A DNA stretch of 24,715 bases, taken from contig UZAE01012188.1 in the NCBI GenBank assembly GCA_900617975.1, positions 1-24,715 of the forward strand, read 5' to 3'. The stretch comes from Rodentolepis nana (taxonomy: Eukaryota; Platyhelminthes; Cestoda; Cyclophyllidea; Hymenolepididae). The translations under genes and the position numbers were made by a program. Shown here piece after piece: positions 18,308 to 24,715 of the stretch. Positions within the stretch are counted from its first letter, which is position 1. The number at the start of each line of letters is the position of its first letter. Under the pieces are notes generated by a model. It searched no databases, was not told the DNA's origin, and was given only the letters and a program-made list of their open reading frames with translations.

Positions 18308-20786
18308 CTTAGTCAAACCACAGGAGAGAAGCTAAAAGGGCGTTTATTTAAATCGTAGGAATACCACCAACTTAAAATATTCAACTACCTCAAGATGAGG
18401 ATAACCAACGACGTTAACCTGTCTCCACAACTTGGATAAGAAAGGTGTAATTGAAGAGGTTAGGCCGACTCATCTTGATTAAAAAAAACCCACTGTCAGT
18501 AGGACAGTGCATTGCCAGCAAGCACTTGTCACAATCAAGAGAAGAATCGTGAAGGTGGAATTATAGAATTGAAATTGCATACTGCACAACGAGAGCGTGG
18601 AACATTGTCTGTTTTACCTTCTAGGTACCACACAAACTTACCTCATCTTGAGATCTCTCCCTCTCTCTCCTCTTCATTCGATATCAATTGCTTCCCACTG
18701 TTAGAGAAATCGCTGTTTAACAATGGAGTAATAATGGTAAGAATGGTAATATTTGAAAACAATCCATATAACTGCCGCACAACTGCTATCCTAACTTCAT
18801 AGTGCACAAATAAATTGGTGCATAAATTGCACGCTTAACCATCCGTCTGACCCTTGTCCGAGGAGTTAATTTTTCATCCCTTTGCAAACCGGTTCAGATA
18901 TATATTGCAATTGAACAGATCGTAGTTAATATTTGGACCCCAAAATGACAACTCACTTTCAATGAGACGGAGATTTGAGGAGTGATGAAAAGAGATGAAG
19001 TAAAAGTTGAGCTTACCCTATTTGAGTAAACAATGCGAGGCTCATCATAAATTAAATTAGATAAGATAATCGACATATGTAAGAAAAACTCCATAATTGG
19101 AAATTCACAACCTCGTATTCGAAAAAAGTTTACGAACCAGGAAGGTATTCATTGAGGAATAATAAGCCCAACTGAAGGCTCAACTTATTTAGGCAATAAG
19201 TTGAATTGCCATCCTAGATATCCTTAAGCTGCAAATTATCTAATGATTTAGCAGAAATAGTTACTGATGCCAGACCCAATAGCCCAGTGAAATAGAACAT
19301 TACTGAAGTCCTTGATTTGACCACAAAATGAACTTTCCACTAGATATATTCATTACGTTTTTCCAAATTCCCCTTATTTGCACACATGATCGACTAGTTT
19401 CTATAGTTAAATGATAATGGAGCCCACAAGATAGCCCTCCTCCCCCCCCCTCCATTTTTAGTTCGAATCATGATACATAACAAAGAAAGTGGCAAGATGA
19501 GGAATTGAACATTTTAAAGTGTTGTAGCATTCGCACACAGCGACCCAAGTATAAATAGCTTCCCTTCTCACCAAATGTACTAATCCGAGGCTGTTACAAC
19601 ACATTGAGATGAAATCTAGTCAATGTCTGCTGACTTTTCACTACGTCAAGAGTATTGCTTGACATGCGGACAGAAAAACTAGGTGACGTGAAATTGGGAA
19701 AACATGTTTCAAGCACCACGAATAGATCGAACAATGAGGCGACAATACAAAACCGAACGAGGTGACTTACGGTCTTCTTCCCTAGGAACGGGCGCAAAGG
19801 GCCGAAAACTGAAATCCTGCATAGCCTGAGCTCTACAAAAAATGGCAATTTTTCAATATTGTGTCAGTGTGATATGGATAAGGTGAGATATGGGCAACAT
19901 TCTGGTGAATGGGCTCTCATTCCTAAAGACTTACTCCTTTATCAGGGATATACTTGTGTGACCATCTTAAGTCTGGTTGTCCTTCCCATTAGTACATCAA
20001 ATATTTCCAACCAAGTCTTGGATGCTCAGCCACCAAGGAGTTCCCCCATGCAAATGTAGCTTTCTTAGCAAGTACACTCTACCTTCTCCGGAATAAATGT
20101 TCCTTTTCAATCTTATTGTTCGAGGCCTTCTCATAGGAACCCTCCAGTAGTTAACAACATTCATCTTTTGATCAGTCAAAATGATCTCTAATCTCTGTCT
20201 TTCCGAGAGGGTTCACTTCGAAACTGACTACGAAGGCATGACAATCTTGGGGAGTTTATTCAGGACCATACTCCATTTCATCTTGCTTCCTTGAGCTTCC
20301 TTTGAAACATTTACATCCGGAATCTTTAGCGATATTTCAATCGGAAGTTTGAAATGATTACATTGTACGGATAACTCAGGCAAAATGCCAATCACAAATA
20401 AACCACCATGCAGTTAAAGAGCAGTGTAAGGTGCTTAAAGAATTTCTTGAGAAGGACTGCTAAGCTCACTTTAATCTCGTCAATTAATTTCGTTACCTTT
20501 GTACTACTGACACTACTATTAGTGTTCTTGGTATAAATTTCTAGATAGGTAGGAAATATATATATGATCAAGATGGGTGCAGTCGTAAAAAAGGCCGACT
20601 TCACATGAAGTGTGGTAGCATCAAAATCCTTCACTAGCTTGTCTAAGCCGATGTGAAAATTTAAATCAGACCTTTTCATCGTACAAAGGCATAGAAATGT
20701 TGCTACTACACTTTTCTAAAGATTCATCAAATCTGTGGTCGATAATTAAGAATTTGTACAGAAGATTTAATAGAATGCTGACATAC
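18308..20786 (-). other. Probable flippase intron
   Basis: About 2.5 kb without a recognised element. Minus-strand ORFs at 18894-19094, 19594-19848, 19997-20179 and 20392-20679 have no recognisable domains. A C-run of 9 lies near 19443-19451. A 44-nt AG/GT-bounded segment (20497-20540, minus) does not keep the flippase frame. Confidence 0.45.
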
Positions 20787-20861
20787 ATTTGAGGTTCTTT
20801 ACCGTCTTGTTCATAAATCATCACCCTTTCACGCATTGTTTGTGAGTACGTTCGTCGAAGC
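20787..20861 (-). CDS. P4-ATPase exon: cytosolic segment after the last helix
   Basis: Minus-strand exon of 75 nt with acceptor TTTTTCTGCAAAATTGTAG and donor AAAT|GTATGT. Its first base completes the GC| left by exon 21793-21878 (GCG, Ala). It then reads LRRTYSQTMRERVMIYEQDGKEPQ. Joined across the splice this gives DFVWKALRRTYSQTMRERV, which matches the pattern after the final helix of ATP8A-type flippases (D-x-x-(W/Y)-(K/R)-A then basic residues, T and a Glu-rich helix). The exact continuation of phase between two independently found exons supports the gene model. The C-terminal regulatory region is not otherwise recognised. Confidence 0.7.
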
Positions 20862-21792
20862 CTACAATTTTGCAGAAAAATTAAAATTAAAAATTAAATT
20901 TAGGATTATAGAAAAACTGAGATACATCGATATTTATAATGGTGAATATTGACTTTATTCGTTTATAAGCAAACCGGCCTCACTTCAATTTGAGCATGAG
21001 TAATCGCCAAACCTGCAAGTTGTTTAACAACAATAGAATTCCTGAGATCTACTCTTCCACTTACCAACTTTCCATTCCAAAGACCACCAGGCTTCGGCCT
21101 GCAATTTGAACTTTAAAGCATTGTCTTCACATATTCTGTTTGGTGAGGTCTGTAGGAACATTCATAGACTATAAGATTTGCCAAAACAAAATTACTAATT
21201 TGGATTACTCTTCCCACGACTGAATGACTAAAACTTTCGCATGAAACTCCATGCCTACATCCAAGTGAGGAGGTACGCCTAGGCAAATACAACCCATTCT
21301 GCGAAACCATTAAGCAATCCGTGAAAAAAACCTGAATTTTACCGAATTAGGCAACCCAATTGGTAACTAGGTTACAATTTACTACCAAAAAGACTGATAA
21401 TCAAATGAACCAAAGAGTAAATTGAGTTCGATAAAGTTGGAACTTTGAAGTATATCCATTTCATAGACGTTACCTCCCTTAAATTTAAGTTGAGTAAAAT
21501 TTTATACATCTGCAAGCCCCAGATATCAAAACACAAGCTTTTTAGATTCTTCTCTCAATCACATATTCCTTACTAAACTCATTTTTCTAACCACACATTT
21601 CGTCCTATTGGCTTCAATACCCACATTTCGTCTACGTTCTTTTAGCAGCAACTATAAGAATTGGAACAATATTCCATTAGAATATCCCAAATCATTGTCA
21701 GCGACCCTGAATTTGTCTCACTAAACATGTAATCAGAAGTACAGCAAACCAGTGAAAAAAAAACGATTTAAAAATTACTTTGATTAACTTAC
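20862..21792 (-). other. Flippase intron
   Basis: The intron (about 0.93 kb) runs from donor GTAAGT to acceptor TTGTAG on the minus strand. It contains no recognised element. A minus ORF at 21113-21310 has no motif. Confidence 0.65.
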
Positions 21793-21878
21793 GCTTTCCA
21801 GACAAAATCACGAGTGAGAGCAATCACTGGCACGATAATTAATAAAAGCCAGAAGACAGCGCTTCGGAAACAAGCATC
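21793..21878 (-). CDS. P4-type ATPase (phospholipid flippase), exon with last membrane helix
   Basis: Minus-strand exon of 86 nt between the acceptor GGAATTTTATTTGTAG and the donor AAGC|GTAAGT. It encodes DACFRSAVFWLLLIIVPVIA, then LTRDFVWK plus two bases of Ala. A hydrophobic helix beginning VFW and ending in PV.AL..D(F/V)(V/A)W(K/R)A is the tenth-helix signature of P4-ATPases, closest to ATP8A from memory. These pumps move aminophospholipids to the cytosolic leaflet, usually with a CDC50 partner. Upstream exons lie beyond 24715. The LINE at 21896 inserted only about 17-20 bp upstream of this acceptor, in the same orientation. Family assignment is fairly sure; the subfamily is tentative. Confidence 0.8.
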
Positions 21879-21928
21879 CTACAAATAAAATTCCAGAAAA
21901 AATTTATTTATTTCAAATGGCAGGCTTT

Positions 21929-22026
21929 ATGATATTTATCATTAGCCCTTAAACTTTGAATTCAGCTTTCCCCATGGGTAATGATATTTATCATTAGCCC
22001 TTAAACTTTGAATTCAGCTTTCCCCA
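21929..22026 (-). repeat. Two 46-bp hairpin units in LINE 3' UTR
   Basis: A 46-bp unit (plus strand ATGATATTTATCATTAGCCC, then TTAAACTTTGAATTCAGCTT, TCCCCA) occurs identically at 21929-21974 and 21981-22026 with a 6-bp spacer TGGGTA. In sense each contains GGGCTAATGATAAATATCAT, a perfect ATGATA-AA-TATCAT stem. In the terminal copy GGCT/AGCC can extend the stem. Confidence 0.95.
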
Positions 22027-22055
22027 AGGTTGAGGGGTATATATATAGCAGTTAA

Positions 22056-23735
22056 TTAATAGCAATTCATTAGCTGTCTTCTTGTTTCCCAGTATCTCTG
22101 GGTTTCCGTCGTTGTCTTTAGGGCTGGACACCGAATCAGGTGGGTCTTCTCCATTTCCTCCTGTAGGCTACATAGGGGGCATGTGGGCTGAGTGTATACT
22201 CCCAATCTGTGAAGGTGTTTTGCCAAGCAATCTTGTCCGGTACGTAGTCTAAACTCAGCAACAGCATCGATTCTTGGCCAGTCGGGTATGTCGGAGATTG
22301 CCACTGTCCACTGTTTCTCCTTTGTTCGAGCTTTAAGTTAGTTGCACCTTGAGGTCTGGAATTCTCTCCTGATTAAGGTCTTCAGTGTGTGGAAAGACAT
22401 CGCCCGGTCCATGCATTGCAAAATCGTCGTCCCCTTCTTAGCAAGTGTGTCAGCAATCTCATTGCCTTTAATGCCACAGTGACCATGAATCCATTGTAGG
22501 ACCACTGTTTTGTTTTTCTCTCTCAGCAGCTGATAGAGTTTTCTAAATTCCTTTATCTCAGCTGTTTTGGGTGGCTCTCTGCTTCCAATTGAGTATATTG
22601 CTGACTGTGAGTCCAAAAGTATCACCGCTTTGGTGACATAATTGGCATAGTGCTATCCTAATGGCCTCTATTTCTCCTTAGAAAGTGGTTCTATTGTGTC
22701 CCGCTGCTGCGTAGAAAGAGAAGAGTTCAGAATAGACACCTGCACCAACGTTTGTTTGGTTTTCTATGTATAACCCATCAGTGAAGACTTGGAGCCATTG
22801 ATCTGCAGGATAGTTGACATTGATTGTCTCAAGGGCCAGTGAGCGCATTTGCTCTGGAGGGGTGTTTGATTTCCTGAAGAAGTCAAGCAGTTGGGTGCAA
22901 CACACTACATCAGTGTCTGCTAATGGGTTCATGGGTAGAGGGAGGCTTTTTGGCTTGTCATCTATTTGTAATGCTTTCTTCAGTTCTATGGCTTTCTGTA
23001 CTAGACCAGATCGCGTTTTCAGATGTCTTGGTCCATTCTCATAGGTGCTGAAGAATTTATTCATGGGAATGCACAGTAGCTTATCATACAGGATAAAGGC
23101 CTTCTCTTTGATAAGGGAACATATTGTGGTGCTTCCTGTAACTAGGAGCATTGCATCAATGGGTGTTGNCAGTTCCTCAAGGTGTTTAGACCAAAACACG
23201 CAATAGTGTTTAGTCTTGCCTCAGGGAATAGTTTTCTTNAGCGCGCACAGCCCCATACGCTACCAGCAAGACGCTTCAGTACATTCAGTCTATTGGAGAC
23301 TCGTTCTGCTATTTTAGCAATGTGACTTTTCCACGTTAGCTTTGTGGACTCATTAATTTTTTCTATGGTAGTATCCTTGTACCTTAGAATCGGGTTTATG
23401 CTGTGATGGGCCAAAGAAAAGGTTTGAAATGCAGTTTTTGCGGTGTTGATTACCATTCCATTGTTGTCGTACCAGTTTGGTAGTAGTTTAAATGCACCAT
23501 TTAGGGCACTTTCTGTCCTCTCCTGAGCGTTTTTCTTAGGAGCGGAATACCATAGTACCAGATCATCTGCGTAAAGTAAGCACTTGATGCCCGTGACTGT
23601 CTGTACCAATTCGGCTATGTCATTGATGAAGACATTGAAAAGAGTGCAGCTTGTGACAGCTCCCTGTGGAAGACATGTTTGTAAAAGATTGGATTTTGAT
23701 AGAGCATTTCCGTATCTGAATTTACACGATCTGAT
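22056..23735 (-). pseudogene. LINE ORF2: reverse transcriptase, RNase H and zinc finger (broken)
   Basis: In sense order: SCKFRYGNALSKSNLLQTCL, LPQGAVTSCTLFNVFINDI (RT motif preceding the catalytic box) and LLYADDLVLWYS (catalytic YADD, 23550-23577). A thumb region follows to KRLAGSVWGCAR, where the N-bounded artefact (23169-23239) interrupts. Then comes RNase H: FTDG (first Asp), GEIEAI (Glu), ILLDSQSAI (Asp) and QWIHGHCGIKGNEIADTLAKKG (last Asp). The end is FRLRTGQDCLAKHL...CPLCSLQEEMEKTHLIRCPAL, a CX2CX9HX3C finger, with a stop at 22058-22056. Damage seen: TAA after RTTF (about 22680), a one-base frameshift near 22630, and an in-frame TAA after SRCN (about 22338). RT motifs before SCKFRYG are deleted, so no active enzyme results. 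Confidence 0.93.
23169..23239. other. N-bounded 69-bp duplicate, probable assembly artefact
   Basis: Single Ns at 23169 and 23239 bracket 69 bases (23170-23238) that are identical to 23857-23925. In the second place the sequence is in its proper context: the endonuclease-RT linker, matching 16360-16425 of the other LINE copy. In the first it interrupts the RT thumb between WGCAR and TPIDAM. The probable cause is a misplaced gap filler. Confidence 0.85.
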
Positions 23736-23740
23736 CTGAT

Positions 23741-24715
23741 AGTTGATATTTGAGATGGAGATGTCGAAGGACAGCTGATTGTCGTCGCTAGGCTTGTACG
23801 TCTTCCGTTCTTTCAGTCTGATCAGCAGTGTTGCGAAAGGCGTCCCGCTTTCTTCTCAGTTCCTCAAGGTGTTTAGACCAAAACACGCAATAGTGTTTAG
23901 TCTTGCCTCAGGGAATAGTTTTCTTTTGCATATCGGATCATAATATTCGCGATATCATTGCAAAGTTTGTCAGGATGTTGGTTGAAGTTGAGGGGATATT
24001 TGTGAAGTTCATTCTCTAAAAGGTTTGTGAATCTAGACCAGTCAGCCTTCTTGAAGTTCCATGATAGCTTAGTTGGCACTTTCATTGCCATGCTTTTGCT
24101 GCCGATGGTAATACTAGAAATGACTGGTTTGTGACCAGAACCAGGATCGTCAATTATTTTGCGGCGTGTATGCTCACTGATGTCGCTTGAAGCCAAGAGT
24201 AAATCAGGAGTTGTTCTGGTTCCATTGTAGTGCAAATATGTAGCCGGATCCTCATTGCTGTAAATAAGTTCCAGAGGGTTGCTGTTTAGCATGTCTTCAA
24301 TTTCCTTTCCAGCTATGTTTGTATCCTTGTAGCCCCATCTGGTGGAAAGGGCGTTGAAGTCTCCTAATACCACAGTTTTGTGTGTGATGTTCAGATAATC
24401 AAGTTGGGACAATTCTGGGGCGGATCATAGACTGCATATATCTTGAAGTGATTTTGACATTTCCAAACATTGAATCTGATTATTTCACATTTGTTCTGTG
24501 TCGAGCCCATACTCTTGATTAGATCGTAGTATGAGGTGAGACCTTCTTTTACTCCAGTTAGAATTCCACTTGCAACTTGTCGGTATTTAGGTAGAAGGTA
24601 CAGGGTGTAACCTGGGAATTGGTAGTACTTCAGTTTGTTATCCGAAATGTTAGCTTTCATAATTGTGAAAATGCCTACATCATAGGTTTGTAGAATTTTC
24701 TGGACTTGGATCTTT
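23741..24715 (-). pseudogene. LINE ORF2: AP endonuclease and linker (broken)
   Basis: From the window edge: KIQVQKILQTYDVGIFTIMK, ANISDNKLKYYQFPGYTLYL and RQVASGILTGVKEGL, the N-terminal half of an exonuclease-endonuclease-phosphatase fold. Then VVLGDFNALSTRWG (catalytic Asp/Asn), TTPDLLLASSDI (TPD motif), and DPGSGHKPVI (His of the usual SDH motif, with Gly at the Asp position, as in the other copy). It nicks target DNA for target-primed reverse transcription. A one-base deletion near 24405-24410 splits the reading frame (PNLII stop versus ELSQLDYLN). The linker FWSKHLEELRRKRDAFRN keeps similarity to the other copy until deletions at about 23769 and 23738. The true N-terminus lies off the window. 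Confidence 0.92.

Larger units (their letters stand above)
21896..24715 (-). mobile_element. LINE (non-LTR) copy, 5' end beyond window, in flippase intron
   Basis: Minus-strand LINE with AP-endonuclease, reverse transcriptase, RNase H and a C-terminal CCHC-like finger, the layout of I/LOA/Jockey-related elements that carry RNase H. The 3' UTR (22055-21896) ends with two hairpin units and CCTGCCATTTGAAATAAATA, the same terminus as the LINE at 15444-16886 and the short elements. The RT fingers/palm front half is deleted around 23735-23770, and several frameshifts and stops are present, so this copy is dead. Its 5' end and ribozyme would lie to the right of the window. Confidence 0.93.

Noticed and set aside
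20497..20540. Minus-strand 44-nt segment with good acceptor and GTAACG donor
   Set aside because: Joined to the flippase exon at 20787 it reads into a stop after a few codons.
20217..20679. Two overlapping minus ORFs (20392-20679 and about 20217-20405)
   Set aside because: Both are hydrophobic to mixed with no recognised domain, and the apparent pair is in different frames. No evidence beyond length.
22814..23044. Plus-strand ORF of 76 codons
   Set aside because: Antisense shadow of the LINE RT-RNase H region.

Overview
The window looks like intron-rich, AT-rich, repeat-laden DNA of an invertebrate animal. There are no bacterial operons or ribosome-binding sites. The recognisable genes are short exons with canonical AG/GT borders separated by kilobase introns, and most of the rest is transposable-element debris. 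I cannot name the organism. The host exons are metazoan, and the LINE proteins recall arthropod (particularly spider) retrotransposons from memory. A flatworm or an arthropod host are both possible.

Two host genes converge on each other. On the + strand, exons at 4018-4125, 7019-7447, about 9122-9386 and 11549-11884 give the C-terminal end of a plasma-membrane Ca2+-ATPase (PMCA): the last transmembrane segments, an unusually long cytosolic linker, the start of the calmodulin-binding region, and two alternative tails. On the - strand, exons at 21793-21878, 20787-20861 and probably 18241-18307 give the C-terminal end of a P4-type ATPase (phospholipid flippase). Both genes start outside the window.

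The main discovery is a retrotransposon family present as six copies or pieces. Two are LINE copies: 15444-16886 (+) and 21896 to beyond 24715 (-). Four are short elements of about 270-400 bp: 2544-2811 (-), 3616-3894 (+), about 7956-8352 (-) and 15128-15437 (+). A rearranged fifth short element lies at 17247-17600 (-). The short elements share both termini, but not the body, with the LINE. The shared 5' terminus of about 71 nt folds as an HDV-like self-cleaving ribozyme: P1, P2, P3 and P4 can all be formed, the P1/P4 joining segment matches the HDV motif UGGGCAAC, and there is a GGC(A)n joiner with the catalytic C. One copy (3616) has a perfect 13-bp target-site duplication ending exactly at the predicted cleavage site. 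The shared 3' terminus is a hairpin followed by TGCCATTTGA and an A/T-rich tail, with 1-3 tandem copies of the hairpin unit.

Other items are a decayed mariner transposon (607-1903) with near-perfect inverted repeats, interleaved direct repeats at the left edge, and a 69-bp segment bounded by single Ns (23169-23239) that exactly duplicates sequence 688 bp away and looks like an assembly artefact. Large stretches (4126-7018, 9387-11548, 12060-15118, 18308-20786) are introns or intergenic DNA in which I see no further gene.
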